Of a DNA stretch of 64,000 bases, positions 1-10,900 are shown piece after piece; the first letter of the stretch is position 1, and every line of letters begins with the position of its first letter. The DNA is from Brassica napus. Lineage: Eukaryota > Streptophyta > Magnoliopsida > Brassicales > Brassicaceae. The stretch is from contig NC_063452.1 of NCBI RefSeq assembly GCF_020379485.1, forward strand, positions 24,744,770 through 24,808,769, written 5' to 3'. A program made the position numbers and the translations under genes. The notes beneath the pieces are model-generated. The model had not been told where the DNA came from, did not search any database, and saw only the letters and a list, made by a program, of their open reading frames with translations.

Positions 1-176
1 CTAGACATCAAGCAGGACGCCCCTGTGTCTCAGGAGTAGCATAAACAACCTCTGAGCAATCCATAGCTCGAAGGTGAAGTCCATCCGCCATCCAAGAAAC
101 CTACAATCTCTTGATCCTTTCACCCACGCCCCTTCAAGTGATTCAGGGACTAGACAGCCTATCCAGGGCCGCACCA
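1..176 (+). repeat. 5' LTR, 3' portion only
   Basis: This is the end of the left LTR. It matches 2650-2825 base for base except position 172 and ends in CA at 176, three bases before the primer-binding site. Confidence 0.85.
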
Positions 177-178
177 AG

Positions 179-190
179 TGGTATCAGAGC
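179..190 (+). other. Primer-binding site, initiator tRNA-Met type
   Basis: TGGTATCAGAGC directly after the left LTR is the usual minus-strand primer site in plant LTR retrotransposons. Confidence 0.85.
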
Positions 191-343
191 CTCTTGAGGG
201 TTAGGGTTTGAAGTTTTAACAAGGGAGCACAAAATCTATCAGTTAACAAGCTGTATTCTATATCTGGATATGAACAAGAGCTTACAATTCCATTCTTCTA
301 TGGAAAGATTGATACAGAGGCATACCTTGATTGGGAAAAGAAG

Positions 344-2189
344 ATGGAGTTTCTCTTTGGACTCCAATACTACACTGAAAAGAAAAAGGTATGTCTAGCA
401 GTCAATGGACTCTGTGGAAGTGCATTCTCATGGTGGCAGAGAGTTTCTCAGACTAGGAGATTTGACAAAAAAACCACAAATTATTTCATGGGTGGAGATG
501 AAGACCTTGATGAAGAAGAGGTTTGTCTCGCAGTGGAAACTTCCAAAACTAAAACCAGAAGCAGCAACGAAGCTTACTACTTTAGATCAGCCTGCCTATT
601 GGTCTGAATTGACATTAAAATCGGCTGAGAGAAGATTTGTGGTTCCTGTTTTATCATTGAAACAAGAGGAGGAAAAGCTGCAAGCTTCTATATTAGCTTC
701 TCCAATAAAACAGATTGAGGAGAGTCATAAAACTGAACTAGAACCAACAACTCTTGGTTTAAAACTCGAGGAGGAGGCAGAAGTTGCAGAAGCTGAGTGT
801 GGCCACGTGCCTGATCAAATAAAACAAGAAGAAAAAGTTCCTGGAGGGTCATCTAAAGCTCTTGAATTGGTGCTTCCTACTGTTGAGCAAGGTGATAACT
901 TTAAGTCTTTAGCTTGTGAGTTACTAATCAGACCTTTGGTATGTCTTCAGCTCAGCTTAGTGGAACATCTGAGAGTTGTTAAGGGCCTGCAGCAAGTTGT
1001 TTTTGAACCAGGAGGAAGCTTCAGTGTTAGTATAAGAAGTAACAACAATCTGGTGCAGAAAACAGTTACATACAAGCTTGATCTGCAAGGTTTCTTCACT
1101 CCTGAAAAACAAGATTTGAGGTCAAATCTTTTTGAAGGGAAAGAGGATGATGTGATCTTGAGTATCTGCAGTAAAAATAGAGGAGAAATAGGAGGTAACA
1201 CGCCCTTGATTAGTCCCATAACTAATCAGAACCAGCTGAGATCAACAAAACAGAAACTTGCTGTGGTTAAAAAGATGCCAAAGCTTGAGAATGAATATGG
1301 GGATCATTACACACGACCACCAGACCCTATGCAGCATGAGAACCAAGTTATAATGAGCATTGGGCAAGGTGTATTGAGAGAAATCATAGATATTCTCCTA
1401 GGCAGCCACAAGGAGCTAGTTCGGCCACCAGATCAATCAGCAAGGTTTCTGCTTGTTTTTAGAGATCTAATGCTCTCATTCTATCCGGGAGAGCATAGAA
1501 CACATGCTGAGACAGCCATGGTAGAGGCGTGCTTATGGAGTAAATGGAGAAAATCTTTTGCAGCAGCAGCTGGTTATGAGTTAAATGGAAAGGAAAGTTT
1601 TGTTTGCTACATACTAAGGCACGTGAGGGGCTTAGAGATGATTGAGCAAGGTTCCAAGAGCTCGCTGAAGCATGGAAAAGGATTGCAGTCCTGGGGATTT
1701 GATCCAGGAGATGATCATGTTTCTATCATCTTACAAGTCTCGGATTTGAGGACAAATCCTTTTGAAGGGAGAGAGGATGGTGTGACCCTGATCAGCTCCA
1801 TACTAAAGAACATGAAGTCAAGGAGAGAAGGAGCTAGGAAATGGATCTTGACACGACCTGATGAGCTTTATGGAAAGCTAAAAGGCTTGATCCATGAGGT
1901 ACTGGACCGAGAAAAGGCTATGGGCCTTGATGTGGCCTTTATAAAGCATGGACTGACTTTAAACAATCATGGACGACCTGTGACAACCCTGATTGACAAG
2001 GAAATGGATAGGATGAAGCTGGTTAGACAGGAAATGGAATGGGAGATTCAGTCTGATCGAGAAATGGACTGGTCAAACCGACATATGCGAGAATTGAGTT
2101 GGAAATGGAAGATTGAGAACCAGAGCAGGAACTGGAACATGATGAGGACCTTTATCATCCAAATGAGCATAAGGAGCAGCTTGGTCTGA
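344..2189 (+). pseudogene. Frameshifted gag-like gene of the gag-only element
   Basis: The N-terminal part is a Retrotrans_gag domain: codons before 344 read in the same frame (YLDWEKKMEF), followed by LCGSAFSWWQRV. The domain then continues in another frame from about 468 (IISWVEMKTLMKKRF). The break falls in a run of seven A at 467-473 and is explained by a one-base length change. The second frame stays open to 2189. It carries a motif resembling DLRTNPFEGREDGV twice (about 1113-1157 and 1741-1787); similar motifs occur near the polyprotein C terminus in Brassicaceae gypsy elements, as I recall. The structure therefore looks like a deletion derivative joining gag to duplicated tail sequence. 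No pol domains are seen. Confidence 0.7.
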
Positions 2190-2280
2190 CCTGGAACAAG
2201 ATGGATCGAGCCCAAGAAAGAGTTGTTCGAAAAAGGCCTTTATCGGCCCAAAAAGTGGAAGGACAAGCCAGCTTGGTTTA

Positions 2281-2825
2281 TGATTGGCCCAATATGATTA
2301 TGCACGACCATTATGGTCTATTTTAAGTGTATTTGGTTTTATTATTTATGTAAACTCATTAGGAAGAGGTTTTGGGCTTTATAAACCCATTAGGAGTCGG
2401 TTTGGTGTTTTAAATCAATTAGCAATAGGATTTGGTTTTGGTTTTCCTAAACCACATTGGTTTAGGCTTAGGGTTTTATGTTTTATGCTTTTAAACAGCA
2501 GCACCACGTCCATGTAACTTTGAATCATTCTTTTTATCAATAAACTTCTTTTTGGTGCAAACCAGTCTTGAGACGACACTATCTCCTTTGTTCACAAGTG
2601 GTGAACGTTTATATCACACTAAGGGAGAGTTAATCTTCTGTGATCCATCCTAGACATCAAGCAGGACGCCCCTGTGTCTCAGGAGTAGCATAAACAACCT
2701 CTGAGCAATCCATAGCTCGAAGGTGAAGTCCATCCGCCATCCAAGAAACCTACAATCTCTTGATCCTTTCACCCACGCCCCTTCAAGTGATTCAGGGACT
2801 AGACAGCCTATCCAGGGCCGTACCA
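2281..2825 (+). repeat. 3' LTR (left border approximate)
   Basis: The segment 2650-2825 is certain from its match to 1-176. The outer border is inferred from a TG start near 2281. Inside are a TATAAA box at 2380-2385 and an AATAAA signal at 2539-2544, as expected for U3 and R. No clear polypurine tract was found before it, so the start could be off by tens of bases. Confidence 0.6.
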
Positions 2826-3384
2826 TTACGTAACCCGTAAAAATGCAGGACCAAGGCGAAATGTGTTTCTGCCTATTCACAAAAGGAATCTAAGTTAGCT
2901 CTCTCGACCTGCCGCATCGCTTGTGTAGATGTAGTACATGACTGTGATGAAAACGAAGCATGATGAGTTCAACTTCCTTAACTCACCATAAAATAAGAAC
3001 AGTGACTTGCATAAAACCATATGACTCCAAAATTTCTAACCTGCTATCGAACTCCTAGAATGAGAACAAAATTTAGCAAACACTTATCCCCCACAAGAGT
3101 ATACTGGAGTATATATGTCAGCAAAACTGGCCTACCAACAGAGTTTAACATATGTAAATCTTAGTTTCCACAAAAATCATTACCATTGTAGAGATTCAAG
3201 CAAAAGCTTCAACCACCAAGCCACTTTTTTTTGTAAATTTAAGGACGAAGATGAAGCACTTTCTTTATATTTATCTTTATCTAACGCTAAAGAACTTTTA
3301 TCCCCATAAATTAATATTCAAGAGAAATTGTTTTAATTTTGGTATCAAACCAAAATGAGCAATGGACGAAATATATATATATAT
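2826..3384. other. AT-rich spacer, no gene recognised
   Basis: Flank of the first element. The few open frames are short and show no family signal. An AT dinucleotide run occurs near 3370-3389. Confidence 0.5.
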
Positions 3385-3582
3385 ATATAGTATAATCTTT
3401 TTAAATTAATACTCTATAAATTAATATACACTAAAATTTTTTATAAAATAATATAATTTTATAGTCTCAAATTGAGTTTTTGGTTCAATTAGTATATAGA
3501 TAAATTAATATCTCTATAAATTAATAAAAAAATTATAGTTTTGGGGTAATCCCAACATTATTAATTTATAGAGGTTTCACTG
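3385..3582. repeat. Small dispersed AT-rich repeat with CTATAAATTAATA motifs
   Basis: The motif CTATAAATTAATA recurs near 3412 and 3510, and its inverse ends the unit near 3558-3576 (TTAATTTATAGAGG followed by TTTCACTGTG). This mirrored structure is typical of a MITE or solo end of a Brassicaceae DNA transposon. No unambiguous target duplication was found. Confidence 0.4.
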
Positions 3583-3890
3583 TGTGTATATATATACCAA
3601 ATACTGTAATATGGTCCCACAAAATTTCAACAAACCAAATGAAAAAGCTGACCTAAACAAAATTTACAATACGTACACAAAACCAGTAATAATGCAACAA
3701 TTATCCTTTTTTTTTTATGAAAAAAGAATGGAGATAATTGATACCTCGAAACTAGGGTTTTGCGAGCCGGGAAAGAGGCAGAGGAGAATATAATGCAACA
3801 ATTATCGAAAGAACAAGAGCAAGATAAAACTAAAAACAGGAAAAATCAACAAACATAAGCCGGATAGTACTTGATGTCTAATAAACCAAA

Positions 3891-3970
3891 CAAACCCGAC
3901 CCAGATGAACCCAGACCGATTCAAACCAAACAAACCCGACCCAGATGAACCCAGACCGATCCAAACCAAA
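3891..3970. repeat. 40-bp tandem duplication
   Basis: Two adjacent 40-bp copies (3891-3930 and 3931-3970) differ at one position near their ends. They open a longer stretch, to about 4640, rich in AACCAAACC and CCGAACC motifs, probably the subterminal part of a non-autonomous DNA transposon. Confidence 0.8.
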
Positions 3971-4640
3971 TCAAATTATATGTTTATCCCATTTGGTTCA
4001 AGATTTTATCAACCTAAATAGTTCAGTTTGGTTTTAAACCGAACCAAACCGGAAAACCGAAGTATTTTTTAATTAGATTAATTAAATATACTAATAATAT
4101 TAAGATTTAAAATAGTCAGCCATAATTTTATACATTTTACTTTTAAATGAATAGAATAAACACAATTAAAAATAAAATAGAATAATATGAATTTCATACA
4201 TTAACATCAAAACGGACAAGTTATTTTATAATATTTATATTAGGTTTGAAGATAATAATATAAAATTATTGAATTACATTTTCTACATATTTATTGTGAT
4301 GTTTGATTTTACGTTTTAAATATAAAGTAAATAATGATATAGTATCAAATGGTGATTTATTTATGTTTTTATAAATCATATTTTTTTAATTGAACTAGAA
4401 CAAAACTAAAAAAATCAACTCGGTTGAAATGAAAAATACAAATAAAACCAAATTAAACCCAACCAAAAACAAACCAAACCAAACTAAAACCGAACACAAA
4501 CCAAACAGAAATTAAAACCTAACCAAACCGAACATAAACCAAGCCATATTAATTTGGGCTGATTTTGGTTCAAGTTTTCTTAGACCCAAATAACTCAAAC
4601 CGAACCTTTAGTTAAACCGAAATGCCCGCCCTTAATCTTA
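3971..4640. repeat. AACC-rich transposon-like spacer
   Basis: Both margins carry runs of AACCAAACC or GGTTTGGTT type around an AT-rich core. The right margin ends in a GCCCGCCC motif near 4623-4632. I could not pair it with a left terminus, so the element is probably truncated. Confidence 0.35.
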
Positions 4641-4739
4641 ATATCACTTCAAAAGGATGATCCAATTGAAAAACCATCGAAGTCGTAGCGAACAAACAAA
4701 AAAATGGTTGCAAAATAAAGTATATTTTGAACAAAAAAA

Positions 4740-4767
4740 CATGCGCGTAGCGCGGACCGGCCCTAGT
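4740..4767 (+). mobile_element. Candidate Helitron 3' terminus
   Basis: A short GC hairpin (GCGCGTAGCGCG) is followed about ten bases later by CTAG and then T. This is the arrangement of plant Helitron 3' ends (hairpin, CTRR, insertion before T). No matching 5' TC end was identified, so only the terminus is called. Confidence 0.5.
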
Positions 4768-4915
4768 AATTAAATATAGTTTTTTTGACAAATAATAATT
4801 GAATATAGTTGTAAGAAGAAAGTAGTTGAAATATTAACGATGATATAGACAATTATCTTGATCACATCCAAGATAAAATGATACCACTCCTCATTAATAT
4901 TCTTCATCCAGTATC

Positions 4916-4924
4916 TCTATAAAA
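4916..4924 (+). promoter_or_regulatory. TATA box of the MLP-like pseudogene
   Basis: CTATAAAAG lies about 100 bp before the MLP-like ATG at 5022. Confidence 0.55.
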
Positions 4925-5021
4925 GCAGTTACGAACTCGATAGGGCTGTACTCATTCACATTGAAAATCCATTAAATCCATCTAATAGGTGACCTTGAAA
5001 AACAAAGCAACGGGAGAAAGA

Positions 5022-5647
5022 ATGGTAGAGGAGGAAGTTAATGTAGACGTGGAGATCAAATCTCCGGCTAATAAGTTCCACATGTTCGTCGGAAGATTAC
5101 AACATTTGCCCAAAGCAACTCGCTACGTTCAGGGTTGTGATTTGCTCGAAGGGAACTGGGGCATGGCTGGAAGCATAGTCTTGTGGAAACTACTTTTTGG
5201 TAATGGCATCACTTTATCCTTTTTAATTTTATTTATTAATTTGTTTTCGTTTTTTTTCTTCTTTGATTTGAATCCGAAGATCATTTTTTGTTGAAAAAGC
5301 TGGTGAGAACTTGGATATAGCTGGAACATAGGATTTTAAACGATTTTCTGTTTTGCTTGTTTCTTTGATTTCAATCCCAAGAAAACATGTTTTGGTTTAG
5401 ATGGAGAGGTAAGAGTGTCGAAAGATAGGATCGAGGCGATGGATTTTGAGAAGAAAGTGATTCAGTGGAGAGTATTAGAAGGACCTCTGAAGACAGAATA
5501 CAACAGCATGGAGGACCAGGAAGTATGGTAAATTGGAACGTGAAATACGAGAGGATTGATGAGAAGGTTGCTCACCCTGAGAGACTGCTCCAGTTCTTGG
5601 TCGAAGTGACTAAAGAGGTCGACGGATACCTCTTATCTGAGGAATAA
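5022..5647 (+). pseudogene. MLP-like protein pseudogene (Bet v 1 / major latex protein family)
   Basis: Family members are small cytosolic proteins of about 150 residues with a hydrophobic ligand pocket. Exon 1 (5022-5199) begins MVEEEVNVDVEIKSP and runs to LWKLLF. A GT-AG intron spans 5200-5400. Exon 2 (5401 onward) reads GEVRVSKDRIEAMDFEKKVIQ and then EGPLKTEYNS. At that point roughly eleven codons normally present are missing and the frame is lost, giving a TAA about eight codons later. The expected C-terminal part (NVKYERIDEKVAHPERL to YLLSEE) follows in another frame, ending at 5647. The break lies near 5505. Transcription is possible from the TATA box at 4916, but a full protein cannot be made. 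Confidence 0.85.
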
Positions 5648-6118
5648 AGGTTCTTCGGCCTGGCAATATCTAAATAATTAATGCTTGACATACCACATGT
5701 TTCTGTGGGAGAGTTATCGTTACGTAATAGAGGACTCCTCTTGTGTGTTTGTATATCTTTCTCAATAATATGACATATCTCGGATTTAATGTTTCTTTGA
5801 TTTACAAAACCTATAAACAAAAGTATTACAGTTTTATCAGATTACTAAACTCATTTCATAATAAACCCCATAAATTATAAATAACACACTTAAAATGGTA
5901 ATAGTTTTAGGTTTGAAGGCAAAAATAACTGAATATATTCCACAAAAGAAGGACAAAACGAAGAAAGAACAATAAAATAAGCCAAACTATAATTGGTTTA
6001 ATATGCAATAAAACAAACAGAGAGTTTTTAAAACCAATGGCTATCAAATCATTACTCTGTTAATCGATGATCCTCCATTAATGTCTTTCATCTTCCCTCT
6101 CTCTTTCAAGCTCCTTGT
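5648..6118. other. Spacer and pectate lyase promoter region
   Basis: 3' flank of the MLP-like pseudogene followed by AT-rich DNA leading to the pectate lyase TATA box. No gene recognised. Confidence 0.5.
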
Positions 6119-6125
6119 TATAAAA
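6119..6125 (+). promoter_or_regulatory. TATA box of the pectate lyase gene
   Basis: TATAAAA lies 118 bp before the ATG at 6243. Confidence 0.6.
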
Positions 6126-6242
6126 GCAAACGATGAATCTAATCATCTATTTCTAAGCCCTGGGCCGACCAGAAAACTTTTTGGACGACCCAAGAAGTTT
6201 CAAGGGTTCTTCACCCGAATAAAACAAATAAAATAAAATAAA

Positions 6243-7977
6243 ATGGCGGTTGCTTATTTGAACTTTGGGAGCCACGTTTTTGCCTTCCTCTCCTTGTGTC
6301 TCGCTGTGGTGGCTCCATCGGTTCAAGCTCACGTCGCGGTCTTCGATGAATACTGGACCCAACGTCAATCCGACGCGTTAAGACAAACTATAGAATCTTA
6401 TGACCCGAATCCTTTTAATGTCACGGACCATTTGAACTACCATGCCGCATTGTACGTTCTCAAAAATAAACCTAACTTCTTGTACAAGTAACCGAATGTT
6501 TTTTGTTTTTGTTTTCCTGTTCCTGCTCAGAGCCATGGAGACAACTGGTGCAGAAAACGGAACAAGGAGAGAGCTCGGACAAGTTGGAGACGGTCGAAAA
6601 ACAAAGAGACGTGGAGGAAGGTACCATTCCCTCAACGCTATCGATAAATGTTGGCGAGGACACAGGAACTGGCATAAAAACCGGAAAAAGTTAGCGGACT
6701 GCGTCCTAGGGTTCGGTCGGAAGACAACCGGAGGCAAGAAGGGACCGATCTACGTAGTCACCGACGCATCCGACGACGACCTGATGAACCCCAAGCCAGG
6801 AACCTTAAGATACGCAGTGACACGCGACAGACCGCTTTGGATCATATTTGGTAGAAGCATGATCATAAAACTGCAACAAGAACTGATCATAAACAGCGAC
6901 AAGACCATCGATGGTCGAGGAGCGAATGTTCATATAACAGGAGGGGCAGGTTTAACGTTACAGTTCGTGAAGAATGTGATCATACACAACATTCACATCA
7001 AGACGATTATACCTGGAAACGGTGGGATGATTAGAGACTCTGAACATCATTTTGGGCATCGAACAACAAGTGATGGTGATGGGATCAATATTTTTGGATC
7101 GACCAATGTTTGGATCGATCATGTCTCCATGACGAATTGTACTGATGGAATGATAGATGTCATCATGGGATCGACCGCGATTACTATCTCCAATTGCCAT
7201 CTCACCGACCATAACGAGGTAAAGAAGGCCAAGGCATACCAATAGAATTAAAACAACGAGGAGTTATAAACATTTCTTAAAAACCGTTATAACTTTTTTT
7301 TTTATAATAATTTGGAGGCTTATTATATACATAAAAAATTTGGAGGTCAAGGCCAATATTTCATTGGGCTTGGTCAGATCCGGTCTTGAACTCCCTGACT
7401 TACCAGTGTTTTGTCGGTTTCGCAGGTGATGCTGTTTGGGGCCAGAGAAGAGGATGTTATTGACAAGAAAATGCAGATAACGGTAGCTTTTAACCATTTT
7501 GGCAAGAGATTGGTTCAAAGAATGCCAAGAGCCAGATTTGGTTTGGTCCATGTGGTCAACAATGACTATACTCATTGGGAAATGTATGCAATTGGTGGAA
7601 ACATGAATCCTACCATTATAAGTCAAGGCAACCGTTTCACTGCTCCTCCTAAAGAAAATTGCAAGCAGGTAAAAGAGACCACTACACTCTCTACTACCCA
7701 ACAACACTTGAGACACAACTGAGAGATTTTATTGCAGGTTACAAAGAGAGAGTACGCAAAGTATTCAGAGTGGAAATCATGGAACTGGCAATCAGAGAGA
7801 GATTACTTTTTGAACGGAGCTTACTTTGTAAAATCAGGAAGGGCAAACGCGTGGAGCCCTGCCCCGGAAAATCCAATTCCTAGACATTTTGCAATCCAGC
7901 CACAGCCGGGAACAGGGGTAAGAAGACTAACCAAAGATGCTGGTACGCTTGGTTGCAGACCAGGCAAGTCCTGCTGA
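6243..7977 (+). CDS. Pectate lyase, polysaccharide lyase family 1 (At2g02720-like), four exons
   Basis: Cleaves de-esterified pectin by Ca-dependent beta-elimination in the cell wall. Exons are 6243-6451, 6531-7218, 7426-7668 and 7738-7977, all with GT-AG borders, giving 459 codons, normal for plant members that carry a Pec_lyase_N region. Residues 1-29 form a signal peptide (hydrophobic [17 protein letters not shown]). The N-terminal pectate lyase extension follows ([15 protein letters not shown]). The catalytic core shows [17 protein letters not shown] with [11 protein letters not shown] for Ca binding, and RMPRARFG with the catalytic arginine. No break was found. It is convergent with the DUF1664 gene, the stops being 309 bp apart. 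Close similarity to the pollen-type AT59 group suggests floral or pollen expression, which is inference. Confidence 0.93.
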
Positions 7978-8286
7978 TACATAATTCATTTGTCGTCCGA
8001 GTGCTGTTATGGTAGTAACACACAAGAAAGGACTGAACAAGAATTGTTATTTGTTGTGAATAATGCAGTACGGATAAATGGGTTAGGCTTCATTCTTTTT
8101 TTTTTTTTTGGCTTTGTATAAAAAAAAAAATCAATGAAAAAAGCACATTCTTTTTGTTTTTCATATCTTTCTTTATTTGCCCTAAAAGGGCATTAAATTT
8201 TAAACAACAAAAAATACATAAATAATCAATTCTATTTCTCAGTATCCTATACTACACATCAGATCCTTAAATTGGTGCCATATGAA
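7978..8286. other. Convergent intergenic spacer
   Basis: Shared 3' region of the pectate lyase and DUF1664 genes, with T and A homopolymers at 8097-8108 and 8122-8131. No other feature seen. Confidence 0.6.
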
Positions 8287-10116
8287 TCAGCCTTCAATAA
8301 GCTCTATCTTATCGCTTTCTTTCAAACCCTGAAACATGTCAAAACACAGATCAGATGGAGGTTAAAAATTAATCTAATTACTGCATCAAAACATATCAGT
8401 GACGGTGACTGCATATTTTGATAAAATGTATTGATCAGACAATACCTCAGAGCTTGAAGTTTCTTCGTTTGTAAGTACTATACATGTGTTTGACTTCCCA
8501 GAAAGTCGAAGCTTCTCCTGTAAAGACCACATGTTGAAAATTATCACAAAAAGTCCAGGGACAAAATGAAAACAGTTAAGAGGTAATGTAATACCAGCAG
8601 ATAATGCGCATTGTTCATTTCATACTTACCTGCATCATTATATCAGGCATATTGTGATTTTCTCCGCCCATAGAGTCGCACAGATGCATTAAACCCATAT
8701 TCGCAATATTCTCCACAGAGGGAAAAAAACAGAAGACAAATAAGTAAACCATACAAATGTCATTTGAGTTAATATTCAGAACCCAACAAGAATGAAAATG
8801 AAGATACCTGTTTGTACTCAATACTGTCTAATGTTCCACCCTGAAAGAAATAGGAATTAGATAGAATCAGTATGCAATAACAACCACTATTAGGTTAACG
8901 TCGAGTTATAAGTAAGAAATAAAGAGAGTCCCATTGGTGGGTCACACGCACCATACCACCAAACATGTTATGCATTGCATAAAAATCATCTCCAATCTTA
9001 GCAAGGTCCTCTAGAGTCAAACCCACCTGTTCCATAGATCTTAAAAACTTATTAAATACCACCGTGAAAAATAGAACAGCTTTTGAAACTAGGTTATATC
9101 ACATTCGTACATTGTCCTGGACTCCCTTTAAGAGATCCTTCTGCGATTCCAGCTTATCGTCTGTCTTCTTAAGCCGCTCAGACAAGTGCTTCTTAGCATT
9201 CTGACCAACAACAATAATCATACAATTAGAATCCCTTTAAAAAGATCATATATACTTACAAGAGGCAGCCTACAGAAATAGCTTCTGAAACGGTGGTCAA
9301 ATGCTTGGTCAAGTTGGAGACAGCATCTTCCATGTTCTTCTTTGTTACGCACATGATGTCAGAGAATGAAATACCCTAAACCACAGGAAACAAACATCAT
9401 CAGCTTCAGAGAAATCATTGTAAGAAAACTTTGGGAACTCTAATAAGAGATACCTTGTACCACATGTAGCCATAGCCTATAGCTCCTAATGTCGCTGCGG
9501 GAACTATAAGTGGGGTGAAGTCAGCTGGAGAATGAAAGCAGAGAATGTCAGAGATTACATTAAAAAAAAAAAAAAACACATTCGTTAAAAAGACAAAAAA
9601 AAACAAACCTCCTTGAGCTCCTCCATTGACAACAGTTATCTGCCGGGAGGAGGACATTTGCCGGATCTCCATAGCTAACCGTTGCATCTACACAACCTCC
9701 CACACATAGTTACTTGCTATCTCTTCACCTCAAGATACACACAGAAAGTTAGTTACCTGAGTAGCCATGGGATCAGAATCGTCATCTGAATGATCTCCTG
9801 ATCTCTCAAACCGCTTAACCAAAGCCTTCAAAACAAAAAGGAATCAGTTTTTTTTTTTTTTTTTTTTTAACAATTCAAAACTTCAGAAGAAGAAAGCTTT
9901 AACTAACCTGTAGCTCCCCCAAAAGATCAGACATCTTCCCATTCTTCACTAGGATCGTACCTGTATAACCTTCAGATTCGAAAACACCAATTAGTCAAAA
10001 AAAAAAAAAAGGATTGAATAAATCGTCAACAGAGTGATGATGATCGAGAAACCCTAGTTACCTGCTCCAGCTAGAATCAGAATCCTCGATAACCCAATAC
10101 CGGATTGCACAGCCAT
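8287..10116 (-). CDS. DUF1664 family protein (At2g02730-like), twelve exons
   Basis: Function unknown. Exons on the minus strand are 10116-10062, 9969-9908, 9825-9757, 9687-9609, 9524-9454, 9375-9274, 9200-9111, 9026-8952, 8840-8808, 8710-8630, 8517-8446 and 8328-8287. All have GT-AG borders, the phases close, and they give 276 residues. The N terminus (MAVQSGIGLSRILILAGAGY) has a hydrophobic segment. A second one lies at about residues 88-108 (TPLIVPAATLGAIGYGYMWY). It is followed by a predicted coiled coil (about 113-185, including KHLSERLKKTDDKLESQKDLL) and a charged tail ending ELIEG. This is the DUF1664 layout: membrane-anchored, coiled-coil. Gene order supports orthology with At2g02730. 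No defect was found. Confidence 0.9.
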
Positions 10117-10900
10117 CGTCAATAAAGTTGTCTTCTTCTTCGTCAAGTTCTAAAATTTTCGTCCGCCGGCGTAAGAAACTGTCAAAGCTTTTTGCTCAAT
10201 GTCGGTCGTTTTACATTAAACGGTGTCGTTTTTTAGCTTTTCTCCCGTAGCTGTAACTGGCCCTGCACTAAACTAATCTTGTCCGTTGATGATACACAGA
10301 AGCCAGCATATGTAAATAAATCTGAACCGCGAATTTAGGTGAATTATGCAATATTGAAAAGTTCTTGGGCCAATTTTGTTAATATTATATTGAAATGCGA
10401 ATTAATGCAAAAGTTCTCTCTATAGGTGAAATTTGAAAGATTATTTAGAATTACAGACAACCTTGCAAACTTGGTTCTTGTGTCCATCCTCATCTTTTTA
10501 TTATTACAATCAATGAGTCGTTGATAGAGACAACCAAAGGAAACATAAAGTAGCAGTGGAGAATGAAATAGTGTTTACAACAAATAGAATGTGTTGTTGT
10601 GTAGAAAAAAACTCATTTTATGTTATACAATTTGCCCTGACCCAAGAGCAAACAAACACTATTTTGTTAATACAAGAATCAATCTACTTTTGTCTCATCT
10701 TTGATTTACAAATAAATATTCATCACAAAGGGTCTTCAACTCTTCAGTGCAAGTAACCGGTTCATTATAAGAAGGCAGATACTGGTCTCTGTATCATCTG
10801 CTTAATAGGCTCCAAATCATGATGACCATGCCAATACTCCCCGAAGGGAACCCTGTCTGGGCTCTGCAGTAAACCTCTCTGCACCACCAAGTCCATATAC
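10117..10900. other. Intergenic region, DUF1664 promoter to PPR 3' flank
   Basis: In Arabidopsis WHY3 lies between these two genes; I see no Whirly coding remnant here. On the minus strand, 10899 to about 10768 has an open stretch just past the PPR stop (begins YMDLVVQRGLLQSPDRVPFG), one base out of frame with the PPR gene. It may be 3'UTR or a lost C-terminal extension. Confidence 0.5.

Larger units (their letters stand above)
1..2825 (+). mobile_element. Non-autonomous gag-only LTR retrotransposon (Ty3/gypsy-derived), 5' LTR cut by window edge
   Basis: Bases 1-176 recur at 2650-2825 with one mismatch (172 versus 2821). The first copy is followed by TGGTATCAGAGC, the classic plant primer-binding site for initiator tRNA-Met, so these are the inner parts of two LTRs. 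Only about 2.1 kb lies between primer site and 3' LTR. It holds a gag-like reading frame and no protease, integrase or reverse transcriptase. The near-identity of the LTRs implies recent insertion, so the element was probably mobilised in trans. The target duplication cannot be checked because the left end is outside the window. Confidence 0.85.

Noticed and set aside
467..473. A7 run in gag as a programmed minus-one frameshift site
   Set aside because: The shift needed is in the other direction, and a one-base length change in the homopolymer explains it more simply.
3584..3793. 69-codon frame
   Set aside because: AT-rich spacer with simple runs and no protein family signal.
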